Source: a virus
Reading direction: 5' to 3' (one strand)
Virus record (IMG/VR): IMGVR_UViG_3300020057_000029
Location: 91,224 to 155,223 of that record
DNA length: 64,000 nt
The translations under genes were made by a program, and so were the position numbers. Positions 40,563-49,030 of this stretch are shown here, one piece after another (within the stretch, counting starts at the first letter, position 1; every line of letters begins with the position of its first letter). The notes beneath the pieces are model-generated. The model was not told the DNA's origin. It searched no databases and saw nothing but the letters and a program-made list of their open reading frames with translations.

Positions 40563-40761
40563 AAAACTACCGACCAAGCAAACCACCTCTCACGTAGCGC
40601 GTGAAACGTTGCCACCTGGAGCGATTAACGCTAAAGGGCAGCAAAAGGTTATCGACCCTGTTACTGGTAAAACCAGATTTATAGACAGGAAAGCCGGTGT
40701 AGTAATGAGTTCCACCGGAGTCCCTGTAAAATCGGGAGGCGTGAATGGCTCTCAAAATTAA
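40534..40761 (+). CDS. -1 frame extension of the mCpol protein (75 residues, made by frameshift)
   Basis: The frame reads ASGAIGSPIGKLPTKQ..., then VARETLPPGAINAKGQQKV, IDPVTGKTRFIDRKAGVV and STGVPVKSGG, ending TAA at 40761. The composition is that of a real folded peptide, not noise, and it fills what would otherwise be a 195-base gap in a very compact gene cluster. No ATG, GTG or plausible strong start exists near its beginning; an ATT at 40558 with GGTAG upstream is the only independent-start alternative. Frameshifting at 40528-40534 gives a 629-aa fusion. The end overlaps the start of the next gene (40745). Confidence 0.7.
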   Translation, partial: ASGAIGSPIGKLPTKQTTSHVARETLPPGAINAKGQQKVIDPVTGKTRFIDRKAGVVMSSTGVPVKSGGVNGSQN

Positions 40762-41497
40762 CTTAGATCTTGATAAGATAGCGGATCATTTCAAGGAGCT
40801 AGCCTACGAAGTAAAACAAGATTTAGAAAAAGGCGTTGGCAGCTTAGCTGCAATGACCCATGCTAGAGTTGCTGAGATAGCCAGTAGCGAATTGAATTCT
40901 TCTAGAAAAGAGTTTCAAGAATCTCTTGGTTTTGAAGAGATATCTCCTGGCGTTTGGGTTGTAAGCGTAGATGAAAAAGGTCTATGGGTAGAAGAAGGTA
41001 TTAAGCCTAATACGGATATGAAGGAAGGCCTTCTACGAGAAGGCGCAAAAACATCGAAGGATGGCTATAAGTACAAGTCGATTCCTTTTGATCACGGCAA
41101 AGCTCCTTCGCAGATGACACCCTATGCTAAAACGCTAGTAAGTCAGATCCGATATGTTTTAAAAAAAGAAGGTATTTCTTTTAAGAAGATTGAGAATGGT
41201 CCTAATGGGAATCCTAGGCTTGGTAAATTACACAAGCTAGACATTGATTCTATGCCACCAACCTCTCGGGCAAACACTGGAGCTCTACAGGGCCTAACGA
41301 TCTATCAAAGCAAAAATGCGGCTGGCAATGTTAGACGAGACATAATGACTTTTAGAACGGTTAGTGACGGTCCTAAGGGTCAAGGTAAATGGATTCACCC
41401 TGGAATGCAGGCTAAGAAGTTTTTAGACAGAGCAGCAGAATGGGCTTTAAAAGAATGGGAAGAAAAAATTCTTCCAGAGATATTAAAGAAATATTAA
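40745..41497 (+). CDS. Putative tail-completion/neck protein (HK97 gp10-like), 250 aa
   Basis: A GGGAGGCGTG ribosome site precedes the start. The N-terminal helix (LDKIADHFKELAYEVKQDLEKGVG), a GVWVVSVDEKGLWVEEG strand pair and the C-terminal WIHPGMQAKKFLDRAAEWALKEW resemble the HK97 gp10-like minor tail and completion family, in which W.hPG...fl..a is common. The position before the sheath gene supports a neck or tail-terminator role. Confidence 0.55.
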   Translation: MALKINLDLDKIADHFKELAYEVKQDLEKGVGSLAAMTHARVAEIASSELNSSRKEFQESLGFEEISPGVWVVSVDEKGLWVEEGIKPNTDMKEGLLREGAKTSKDGYKYKSIPFDHGKAPSQMTPYAKTLVSQIRYVLKKEGISFKKIENGPNGNPRLGKLHKLDIDSMPPTSRANTGALQGLTIYQSKNAAGNVRRDIMTFRTVSDGPKGQGKWIHPGMQAKKFLDRAAEWALKEWEEKILPEILKKY

Positions 41498-41498
41498 T

Positions 41499-42503
41499 AT
41501 GGGTATTTTTCAAGCAGATGTAGTTATCAAGACAATCGTGGAGCTCGCGTTCGATGACGTGCGCAAAAACGATTGGTTGGTTGATGATATTTTGTCTGAT
41601 TGCGTAGTAAACCCTTATTTAAAAGACAAGTATGGTCAATCCCAGATAGACGCGTGCAAGGAATGGTTAAAAAACAACCAGGTAGACGTTGCTCTTGGTT
41701 ATCTAGAAAATAACAAGCTTCCTCTAATAACGATCATTCTTGGGGCAAGCCAGGAGAAAGAAGGCATGAAATCCATGGCCGATCTTTCTACTGAAAGCAA
41801 GATTCTCTTGCCAAATGAGATTGGCAAACCGATCCCTTTTGTAATAAAACCATTTGTACCCGCTGGGTATGATCAGAATACTGGTATCGTTTCTTTGCCT
41901 CAGTCCGTTATAGATAAGGATTCTATTGCAGAAGGTATGATCCTGGTAAATCCAGAAAATGGCACGGGGTATATCATACAAGAAATTGTTCCAGAAGGTG
42001 TGCGTATCGAAGCTGGTATGGAAATTGATGCTACCCAGCTTGCAGTTGTACCCCAGTATCAATACTATGTCGCCAGAATAGAACATTCTTTTTTTCAAGA
42101 ATCACATACGATCAAGTGTACTGCGCACGGAAATGCTCAAGTATGTCTCTGGATGTGGGGTATAGTAAAATACGCCCTAATGCGCTACCGTGAAGGTCTT
42201 TTGGAAGCCAATGGCTTTTCTGAGAGTGTTCTTTCTAGCGGCGATTTGGCCCCAGACCCCCTGTTTCCTGGAGAGGGTGGCGAATTAGCATGGAGCCGAG
42301 CCATAGGCCTGACTGGACAAGTCGAGAATACATGGATCAAATCTCCACATCGTGTGATTGAAAAGATATCCTTAAAAGAGCTTACTCCAGGCGAAGCTCC
42401 TGGTTTTAGAGGCGGAATCAAGATTTTGAGCAATTTAGATTCTCCAGATTTTTTAGATAACAACTCCGAATGCTGGACAACTGTTGACGAAAATGAGGAA
42501 TAA
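41499..42503 (+). CDS. Virion protein, 334 aa (neck/tail module)
   Basis: Not recognised. It begins one base after the previous stop. The protein has a helical N-terminus (1-75), a middle beta region (GMILVNPENGTGYIIQEIVPEGVRIEAG) and a Gly/Pro-rich C-terminal third. Size and position next to the sheath suggest a tail-terminator or connector. Confidence 0.55.
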   Translation: MGIFQADVVIKTIVELAFDDVRKNDWLVDDILSDCVVNPYLKDKYGQSQIDACKEWLKNNQVDVALGYLENNKLPLITIILGASQEKEGMKSMADLSTESKILLPNEIGKPIPFVIKPFVPAGYDQNTGIVSLPQSVIDKDSIAEGMILVNPENGTGYIIQEIVPEGVRIEAGMEIDATQLAVVPQYQYYVARIEHSFFQESHTIKCTAHGNAQVCLWMWGIVKYALMRYREGLLEANGFSESVLSSGDLAPDPLFPGEGGELAWSRAIGLTGQVENTWIKSPHRVIEKISLKELTPGEAPGFRGGIKILSNLDSPDFLDNNSECWTTVDENEE

Positions 42504-42601
42504 CTCAGGTTGTAAAAATAAACCCTAATAAATTCATGGGATTATCTCGTTAAACAAGATCCCACGTAATCTTAGAGTATATAAGAGTATTACAAGAGGC
42601 A

Positions 42602-43108
42602 ATGATGAAACACTACACCGCAAAACAAGTAGCTCTAGAAGTCTTGAAAAAAGCAGACGAATGTCTTAAGAAGTCTGAAATGCTCAAGAAAGAGCATGTT
42701 GAAAAAGACGCCACTCCTCCAAACGGTGTTAGAGCCCAAATAGCTCCTGAAAAGAATCCTAAAGAAAAGAAGGAAGAAAAAGGAACTGATCCTACTGGGA
42801 TGGCGGACTATGATGACAAGCGTTTAAAAAAATCCGAAGGTTTTTCTGGTTTAGCTAAGTTTTTAGAAGATAAAAAATCAAAACGTATGTCTAAAGGCGA
42901 AACCGGACATGAAAAAGGAATAAATACTTCTACTGATCCTTCGCAAAAAAGCAAGGTAATGATGGGAACCAGTAAAGCTGGATCTAGCTTACCAGGCGCT
43001 TCAAACAGCCCTGCTAAAAAAATAGCAGACGAAAATGAGGCTAAAGGCAAACACAAACAGGTGCTTGGCGAAATGAAGCAAATGCCTAAACCAAAGTTGC
43101 CGGTGTAG
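42602..43108 (+). CDS. Lys/Glu-rich disordered protein with KSE motifs, 168 aa
   Basis: Not recognised. The protein is nearly all charged low complexity, with CLKKSEMLKKE near 22 and RLKKSEGFSGL near 78. An AAGAGG-type ribosome site precedes it. It may be a virion internal protein processed by the prohead protease. It is coupled to the next small gene. Confidence 0.55.
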   Translation: MMKHYTAKQVALEVLKKADECLKKSEMLKKEHVEKDATPPNGVRAQIAPEKNPKEKKEEKGTDPTGMADYDDKRLKKSEGFSGLAKFLEDKKSKRMSKGETGHEKGINTSTDPSQKSKVMMGTSKAGSSLPGASNSPAKKIADENEAKGKHKQVLGEMKQMPKPKLPV

Positions 43109-43110
43109 TT

Positions 43111-43392
43111 ATGGCAAAAAACCGCGATTACAAAGAAGATCCCCAAAATATGAGTATGCAAGAGGCTAGAGCGGCAAGGTTGGCCATGGCCAAACCTAAA
43201 GCGCCCAAAGAGCTCTCAGAATCTCAAAAACGTGAAGCTTTCCGTCTTCATTGGGCAAAAGAAAAGGCAAGTTACGGAAAAACAAGAGATCTAGAAGAAA
43301 TTCTCTGGCTGCATCTTAAGGCTACAAAGATGGATTCCCCAGAAAAATTTGACGATGGTTTAAAACATTTTGGACTTAAAAAAGAAGAGTAA
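43111..43392 (+). CDS. Hypothetical 93-aa protein before the tail sheath gene
   Basis: Not recognised. Basic, helical protein (SMQEARAARLAMAKPKAPKE; SESQKREAFRLHWAKEKAS) that starts 2 bases after the previous stop. It may be a tail assembly factor judged only by its place. Confidence 0.55.
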   Translation: MAKNRDYKEDPQNMSMQEARAARLAMAKPKAPKELSESQKREAFRLHWAKEKASYGKTRDLEEILWLHLKATKMDSPEKFDDGLKHFGLKKEE

Positions 43393-43404
43393 GAGGAGAC
43401 ACCC

Positions 43405-45561
43405 ATGGCTCAAAGATTAGTAACTAGTTTCGTAAATACAAATGTACCTGGCGCTTACCCCAATCAAAGCGTTATTAGCAAGCCAGTAGGCTTTGCTTCT
43501 TCTGGTAACATCGTTATCATTGGAGAAGCTGATGGTGGTGACAACTTCGCTAACGTGGATCTGAAGAAGAATTTCTTTGGTCCTAGTCAAGCGGCAAAAG
43601 TTGCCCAACAGTACATCCGTGGATCTCTTGTAGACGCCATGAATGCACTTGCTGGACCTTCTGCTGATCCAGAAATTGTTGGATCTGCAAATCGTATTTA
43701 TATCTTAAAAACCAACTCTGGAAGCCAGGCTTCTGCCTTGGTTGATACCGATTATGGCACACTGAAGGATAAAAACTGGGGCTTGGATGGTAATAAATAC
43801 AATTTCAAAGTAACCCAAGTGGCAGCAGAGGCCGCTCCAGAAATTTCTGGTATTACAATCGTTACTTTTGGAGCCACCTTGAACGGTGCTTCTTTCAGTC
43901 TCCGCCAAAATGGTGGTGCTGCTGTTGTAATTGCTCTTAGCGGAATCGCTGGTGACCATGCGGACCAGGCCACTTTGATCATTGAACTTAACAGTTTGCT
44001 TCCTATTGGTGTCACTGCCTCTGCTGGCGCTGCTATTAATAGTATCAAGCTTGCTATGGCCGTAGATGCTGCTGCTAACCGTAAGGGTTGGGCTAAATCT
44101 CTTGAGCTTATCGATTCCACCCCAGGCGATCTCGCTGCTCTTGGACACGATGAAAACTTAATCGTTTCCGCTCAAGAAGCTGAAATTGAACTTTCCATTG
44201 CTCGCGCCGATACGAATCTAAGCGAAGTATGGGATATCGATGCTGAAGTTGCCTTTCAAATTGGATATCTTGGCACAACCGCTACTATGACCATAAATCA
44301 ATCGGCTAAGACCCTAACCACTACCGTAACAGGTGGTGCTGGTAGTAACTTGAGCTTAAGTCTGGCGAACTTTGCAACCCTTGGAAATTTGTCTGCTTTC
44401 ATTGCTACTCAACCTGGATACTCTGCTGCTATTCCGGCTGCATCATTGCAATTGGCACCTTCTTCCTTGGACGCTGTTACTGCAATCGGTATCGGCGCAA
44501 GTGTTGCTGGTGACATGCCTGGACGTGTAAAACGCGGTCTCTATGATTTCAAAGTATCTGTTGGTCAATCTCGCGCTCTTGCTTTTACTGCAATTGCCCA
44601 AGCTGGCCTGCCTGATGCTTCTGCTACCGCCTACTTAGCAGGTGGTCTAAAGGGCGCAACTACGGCTGCTCAAGTTGCCGCTGCTATCGCAAAGCTTTCT
44701 GGTCTATCTGTGAACATTATTGTTCCCCTGTTTTCCCGCGACGCTAGTGCCGATATCGCTGACGCTTTAACTGACAGTGCTTCAACCTATACAATTGATG
44801 CTATTCACGCTCTTGTGAAAACTCATTGCTTGACCTATTCAACCCCTAAACTTAAGAAACATCGCTCTGCAGTGCTTTCTTTCTGGGGCACCTTTGCTCA
44901 GGCCCAACAAAAAGCTCAACAGTTGGCCCAATACCGTTGTGCCATGACCATGCAACGTGCTACTCAAGTTAGCTCTACTACAAACCAAAGTGAAGTTTTC
45001 TTGCCCTGGATGAATGCGGTAATCGCAGCTGGAATGCAAGCTGGTGGTTTTTATAAAGCTATTGTCAATAAGCTTGCTAACGTGATTAGCTTTGAAGATC
45101 CTGCTGGATTTGATTCTGGTGACCCAGACGATAACAGCACTGCACTCGACGCTGGCCTGATGTTCTTGACTCAAGAAGACAATGATGGCCCTCGTTGGGT
45201 TTCTGACCAAACCACCTATGGTTTTGATACGAACTTTGTATACAACAGCTTCCAAGCGGTATACTTGTCCGATTCTCTAACCTTAGACCTTGCCTCTAGC
45301 TTTCAAAAAGCTTTTACTGGCAAAAACGTAGCAGATATCGATGCAGGTGCCGCTCGCGGATTCTTGCACCAGAAGATGGCTGAATACAAGCGTCTAAAAA
45401 TGATTGCTTCCAGTGTTGATGCTCCCTTGGGCTTCAAAAACGAAAATGTTGTAGTTGCCCCCCCAGAACTCGATATCGCTGTTGAAGTAAAACTCGCTAC
45501 TGCGATTTACTTTATACCAATTGATGTGAGTTTCTCGCAAGTAATTCAGACATCGGCTTAA
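43405..45561 (+). CDS. Tail sheath protein
   Basis: The 718-aa protein is followed by a tail tube gene, the usual sheath-tube pair. The N-terminus (SVISKPVGFASSGNIVIIGEADGG) and the gene-18-like C-terminal domain (INKLANVISFEDPAGF region; FLHQKMAEYKRLKMI; final strand VAIYFIPIDVSFSQVIQTSA-like beta-strand) are typical of contractile sheath subunits. The middle is an Ala/Ser/Thr-rich expansion (about 150-430) that would lie on the sheath surface. It shows the phage has a contractile tail. A GAGGAG ribosome site precedes the start. Confidence 0.85.
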   Translation: MAQRLVTSFVNTNVPGAYPNQSVISKPVGFASSGNIVIIGEADGGDNFANVDLKKNFFGPSQAAKVAQQYIRGSLVDAMNALAGPSADPEIVGSANRIYILKTNSGSQASALVDTDYGTLKDKNWGLDGNKYNFKVTQVAAEAAPEISGITIVTFGATLNGASFSLRQNGGAAVVIALSGIAGDHADQATLIIELNSLLPIGVTASAGAAINSIKLAMAVDAAANRKGWAKSLELIDSTPGDLAALGHDENLIVSAQEAEIELSIARADTNLSEVWDIDAEVAFQIGYLGTTATMTINQSAKTLTTTVTGGAGSNLSLSLANFATLGNLSAFIATQPGYSAAIPAASLQLAPSSLDAVTAIGIGASVAGDMPGRVKRGLYDFKVSVGQSRALAFTAIAQAGLPDASATAYLAGGLKGATTAAQVAAAIAKLSGLSVNIIVPLFSRDASADIADALTDSASTYTIDAIHALVKTHCLTYSTPKLKKHRSAVLSFWGTFAQAQQKAQQLAQYRCAMTMQRATQVSSTTNQSEVFLPWMNAVIAAGMQAGGFYKAIVNKLANVISFEDPAGFDSGDPDDNSTALDAGLMFLTQEDNDGPRWVSDQTTYGFDTNFVYNSFQAVYLSDSLTLDLASSFQKAFTGKNVADIDAGAARGFLHQKMAEYKRLKMIASSVDAPLGFKNENVVVAPPELDIAVEVKLATAIYFIPIDVSFSQVIQTSA

Positions 45562-45584
45562 TAGATTAAAGAAGGAGAACACTT

Positions 45585-46031
45585 ATGAGTAAGGTAGTAG
45601 TAGGCGGACGTGCCAAAGTTTATATAGATAACCAGCTAGTTGGTATCTTTGAATCCTGTACGATATCCAATACCACAGGAACAGAGCCTATCCACTTGCT
45701 TGGGCGATACAGTCCAGACGAAATCGCGATCATTTCCCAAGAAGCAGTGAACATAAACTGTGCGGGTTTTCGCGTAGTTGGCTCTGGCAAACATACATTG
45801 CCCAAGGCACCAAAAGTTCAAGATCTTTTGAATTTTGAACCTTTTACGATAGTGATCACTGACCGTCAAACCGGTGTGACCCTGGAAACCGTTCTTGGTG
45901 TAGTACCTACCAGCAACAATAGCAACTATAATGCCAAGGCTACCAGCCGCGTAAATATTAGTTATGTTGGAATTCTGAACAGTGATGAGTCCGGCGCTCA
46001 AGATGAAGCTGGTGCTGTTAGTCTTCCTTAA
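45585..46031 (+). CDS. Tail tube protein
   Basis: The 148-aa protein is the expected size for a myovirus inner tube and follows the sheath gene with a strong AAGGAGA site. Beta-rich sequence (AKVYIDNQLVGIFESCTIS; PIHLLGRYSPDEIAIISQEAV; EPFTIVITDRQ) fits the tube fold shared with Hcp. A strong terminator follows, as usual after highly expressed tube genes. Confidence 0.78.
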   Translation: MSKVVVGGRAKVYIDNQLVGIFESCTISNTTGTEPIHLLGRYSPDEIAIISQEAVNINCAGFRVVGSGKHTLPKAPKVQDLLNFEPFTIVITDRQTGVTLETVLGVVPTSNNSNYNAKATSRVNISYVGILNSDESGAQDEAGAVSLP

Positions 46032-46056
46032 CAAAAACAAATAGTCAAACAGAAAC

Positions 46057-46079
46057 AGGGCCGAAAGGCCCTTTTTTTA
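46057..46079 (+). terminator. Rho-independent terminator after the tail tube gene
   Basis: GGGCC-GAAA-GGCCC perfect stem with a GNRA tetraloop followed by seven T. Confidence 0.93.
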
Positions 46080-46161
46080 TTTTAAAAATGAGGTTATCTT
46101 GACCTCCTGCCCACGCCTAAAATCATAGATTTTATTAGCAAGCAATCTTAAAAGTAACACT

Positions 46162-46509
46162 ATGGCCACACAAACTAAAGATACCACGTCAGCAGCGTCC
46201 CAAGTCGCTTTAGACGCTATTACGGCGGCAGCAAATGCTAAATTCATAGCAGAGGCTGATGCTATAATACTTGACAGGGAAGCTCTAGGTCAAAAATTTG
46301 TAAAGCTTACCCTAACGCCTGATGCTAATATAGCCGATATTATAGAATATTATCGTGGATTTGGATATGCTATTGCTCCCCCAAAAGCAACTGGGTGGCA
46401 AGCAGGTCAGCCAGCTCAGCTTTTTGGGTGGCTATGGGAAGCCTATTGGAATCAAAACATCGCATTGATCGATTATGATTCAAGAACCGTGATTATTTCC
46501 TGGAAATAG
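46162..46509 (+). CDS. Virion protein, 115 aa
   Basis: Not recognised. An Ala-rich N-terminal helix (9-45) is followed by a Trp/Gly-rich C-terminal half (GWQAGQPAQLFGWLWEAYW). It comes after the tube terminator and so starts a new transcription unit with weak or no visible ribosome site. Confidence 0.55.
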   Translation: MATQTKDTTSAASQVALDAITAAANAKFIAEADAIILDREALGQKFVKLTLTPDANIADIIEYYRGFGYAIAPPKATGWQAGQPAQLFGWLWEAYWNQNIALIDYDSRTVIISWK

Positions 46510-46530
46510 GGGTAAGCGCCTAATCTTTGT

Positions 46531-46552
46531 ATTGTACGCATGGGCGTACAAT
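46531..46552. repeat. Perfect inverted repeat, 9-bp arms
   Basis: ATTGTACGC-ATGG-GCGTACAAT in the 78-base gap between two virion genes, followed at once by a second weaker hairpin (GTATTGC-GTAA-GCATAC). No T tract, so not a classic terminator; may be a protein-binding operator or an mRNA processing structure. Confidence 0.6.
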
Positions 46553-46587
46553 CGTATTGCGTAAGCATACATTGGCAAAGGTGACGC

Positions 46588-47529
46588 ATGGCTATTGAAC
46601 AAAAATGGCTCTCTGTACCGCCTCGACTTTTTACAGTCGATGGCAGTAGCTTAGGGATAATTACATTGGCTAACGCTAAGGGCTTTAAGGTAAAGCAATT
46701 AGTTGTCATTTCTGCCGTATCTCTCCCAGATTTAAGACTACAGGTTAAAAGAGTCATCTCTGACAATCAGCTGATTGTAGGTCCAATACCTACTAGGGCT
46801 GGCGAATCTCTTTTGACCAAAAGGTCTGATCTGTCTGCCTACACTGTATCTTTAGGCGCATTTGTATACGCAGAAGAGCAAGAAAAAGCCAAACTAAAAC
46901 CTGATGATATTTGGCAGGCCGTATACGACCAAGAACCCACTGTTGCTGTCAGAACAGTTGGTGTTGACCAATTTGGTCGATATTATGAGACTGACAACCC
47001 TCTTCCAGTTAGATTGTCGGATGGCTCCATCAATATTGGTACCGTCAATGCTGAACTAGAGGTTCAGCTAAGCCACTTAGACAATTCACCAAATCCAGGC
47101 GATGTTCATGATTCTATTAGGATTGGTGGCGCTAGCGGGAATGAACTAGAGGTTCTAGACGACAAGTCTATCAATGTTCACGTTCTTGACACTCCTGTTG
47201 CCAATTCTGGCCTGTCTTGGTCCTACAATGAGGTTTCAGCTATCCCATCGGGCGTAGAAACGACTATCATCACTGTTTTGGGCGCTCCTGTCCAAAAGAG
47301 AATTCAGAAGATAGAGGTGTCAGGAGAGAACGTAGCCGAGATACGTGTAAAAATTGATGGTAGCACCATGTCCAAAAAAAGGCTATGGCACACTAGATTT
47401 GACACAACGTTTGATTTTGAACAATTTGCCAATGGCGTCAAGCTGTTAGCGGGCCAAACACTTACTGTCACCGTGTTACATGGGCGATCTTCTGCAGGAG
47501 ATTTTGAGACAACTGTTTGGTATTTATAA
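46588..47529 (+). CDS. Virion structural protein, 313 aa (tail/adsorption-associated)
   Basis: AAAGGTG ribosome site. The protein is beta-rich throughout: an N-terminal domain (LPDLRLQVKRVISDNQLIVGP), a linker, and a C-terminal jelly-roll-like domain (IQKIEVSGENVAEIRVKIDG; TLTVTVLHGRSSAGDF). The DNPLPVRLSDGSINIG segment resembles the DNPLPV pattern of 47790-48557 (ASNPLPVTS), so the two are distantly related. Probably part of a fibre or baseplate decoration. Confidence 0.58.
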   Translation: MAIEQKWLSVPPRLFTVDGSSLGIITLANAKGFKVKQLVVISAVSLPDLRLQVKRVISDNQLIVGPIPTRAGESLLTKRSDLSAYTVSLGAFVYAEEQEKAKLKPDDIWQAVYDQEPTVAVRTVGVDQFGRYYETDNPLPVRLSDGSINIGTVNAELEVQLSHLDNSPNPGDVHDSIRIGGASGNELEVLDDKSINVHVLDTPVANSGLSWSYNEVSAIPSGVETTIITVLGAPVQKRIQKIEVSGENVAEIRVKIDGSTMSKKRLWHTRFDTTFDFEQFANGVKLLAGQTLTVTVLHGRSSAGDFETTVWYL

Positions 47530-47581
47530 GCTTTTTCAACTATAACAAGACACATCACAATCTTTAGAGCAAGGAACAGGC

Positions 47582-47776
47582 ATGAACAAAAATCTAGAAA
47601 TCAAAAAAAGACAAGTAGAAATTTTACGAGTACAAGCAGCTAAAGCTGAGCAAGAACTCAAAATAGAAGAAGCTCATGACCAAATCGAACGTCTTAAAAA
47701 TGCCATGAAGGTTCAAGACGAGAGAGTTTTACAACTTGAAAAAGAACTTGAAGAGCTTAACAAAAGTTCTCAATAA
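47582..47776 (+). CDS. Small coiled-coil protein, 64 aa
   Basis: The whole peptide is a predicted coiled coil with Leu/Ile/Val at heptad positions (VEILRVQAAKAEQELKIEEA and following). A CAAGGAAC ribosome site precedes the start. It is between two related virion proteins and may help them oligomerise. Confidence 0.6.
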   Translation: MNKNLEIKKRQVEILRVQAAKAEQELKIEEAHDQIERLKNAMKVQDERVLQLEKELEELNKSSQ

Positions 47777-47789
47777 CGGGAGATAAGAG

Positions 47790-48557
47790 ATGCCAACAGA
47801 TTATAAAAGTGGTTTGCCAGTACGTACAGAATCGGATGGCGCTGATGAACGCTTACACGTAAAAATAGTAGACGGTACTAATCCTGCGGTCAACCAAATG
47901 ACCGTAGATAGTGATCAAAACGCCCACGCAGAAATGCATGGTAATGATCCTTTGGGAGTAGATAGGGTAGTTAGAACTTCCGAATTAGGGGCTTTAACTC
48001 CTGATGGCGTATATGATGCGTCTGATAATACTAAGCCTGGAAACTCTGGTCTTATTGCAAGTGTCAGGGACGCTTCTCCCAGCGATACCACCCAAACACA
48101 GCGAGTTACTGCTGTAACAAATAGCACCAAGCGATTGCTTGACGTTTCCATGCATGATGAAAATGGGGATGCTTTTAGCGCATCTAATCCATTGCCCGTA
48201 ACCAGTGTAGATTCTGAAGGTGACGAGGTAAATGATTATGTTACAGCAACAGTAGCAAAAGATGCCACTTCAGATCACGACTATACTGTTACTGTGGCTA
48301 AAACCCTTAAGCTAAGCCAAATTTGGGCTAGCGCTTCTGGAAAAATGAAAATTGAGGTAAAGGTTGAAACTGCTGTAGCTAGCGGAACCTTTCTGACTAA
48401 ATTTGTTGGTTTCAACTCTACTGCCAATACAAATGTAAACATAGATATTAAGGAAAATATAGCAGTTGCTGCCGGAGTAAGGGTTAGGATTACAAAAACC
48501 AACCTAGACAACCAGCCACAGGATTTGTACAGCACAATTTCTGGACATGAGATTTAA
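47790..48557 (+). CDS. Virion structural protein, 255 aa
   Basis: A GGGAGA ribosome site precedes it. An Asp/Thr-rich N-terminal part (1-140) carries the SNPLPVT motif also seen in the protein at 46588, and the C-terminal domain is beta-sandwich-like (LKLSQIWASASGKMKIEVKV; VAAGVRVRITKTN). Similar proteins are common late tail genes in large phages; exact function unknown. Confidence 0.58.
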   Translation: MPTDYKSGLPVRTESDGADERLHVKIVDGTNPAVNQMTVDSDQNAHAEMHGNDPLGVDRVVRTSELGALTPDGVYDASDNTKPGNSGLIASVRDASPSDTTQTQRVTAVTNSTKRLLDVSMHDENGDAFSASNPLPVTSVDSEGDEVNDYVTATVAKDATSDHDYTVTVAKTLKLSQIWASASGKMKIEVKVETAVASGTFLTKFVGFNSTANTNVNIDIKENIAVAAGVRVRITKTNLDNQPQDLYSTISGHEI

Positions 48558-48573
48558 TAATTAACTTAAATTA

Positions 48574-48605
48574 AGGTAGGGGGATCGGGAATAACATCTC
48601 CATTC
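48574..48605 (+). promoter_or_regulatory. Hairpin upstream of the 48617 gene
   Basis: GGGGGAT can pair with ATTCCCC (one G-T pair) around a 16-base loop, ending about 11 bases before the ATG at 48617. It has no T tract. It may act on translation of the gene or be a weak terminator. Confidence 0.4.
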
Positions 48606-48616
48606 CCCTTAATTTT

Positions 48617-49030
48617 ATGCCAGATCTGACAGGGAAAGAAGCATCGCAATCAATCAAAATCACTGGCGCGGATAGCGCTGGTGCGGAAACTAATTATGTT
48701 GGCGCTGCTGAAAATGGAAATTTAAAAACTACAGACGGCTTATCTGGAGGCGGGATACAGGGCTCTTTAATACTTACAACGGCTAATACCGCCTATGAAG
48801 CCAAGGTTGGGGGGTCTCCTCTTGCAAATAGAAAAAGTTTAGTCATTACGGCCATAGATGCAAATATGTTTTGGGGATATACTAACGGAGTAACAACTAG
48901 CAACGGACAGCCTCTTCAAAAGGGCAGAAGTATAATTTTCTCCATCGACCCAACAACAGCGAACACCTTCAAGATATGGGTGGTGTGCGGAAGTTCTGGA
49001 AAACAAATTAATGTTGCGGAGTCTCCGTAA
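48617..49030 (+). CDS. Virion protein, 137 aa
   Basis: Not recognised. Gly/Ser/Ala-rich with two beta regions (KSLVITAIDANMFWGYTNGV; SIIFSIDPTTANTFKIWVVC), like a small fibre head or decoration domain. The stop overlaps the next start (TAATG). Confidence 0.55.
   Translation: MPDLTGKEASQSIKITGADSAGAETNYVGAAENGNLKTTDGLSGGGIQGSLILTTANTAYEAKVGGSPLANRKSLVITAIDANMFWGYTNGVTTSNGQPLQKGRSIIFSIDPTTANTFKIWVVCGSSGKQINVAESP

Noticed and set aside
40558-40761. Separate gene with an ATT start instead of a frameshift product
   Set aside because: ATT starts are very rare, and the complete slippery heptamer with hairpin in the right phase explains the frame better; kept as the alternative in the feature entry.
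43111-46031. Tail-assembly chaperone frameshift near the tail tube
   Set aside because: No overlapping frame or slippery site is found between the 93-aa gene, sheath and tube, and a strong terminator follows the tube; the tape measure gene is not in this window.
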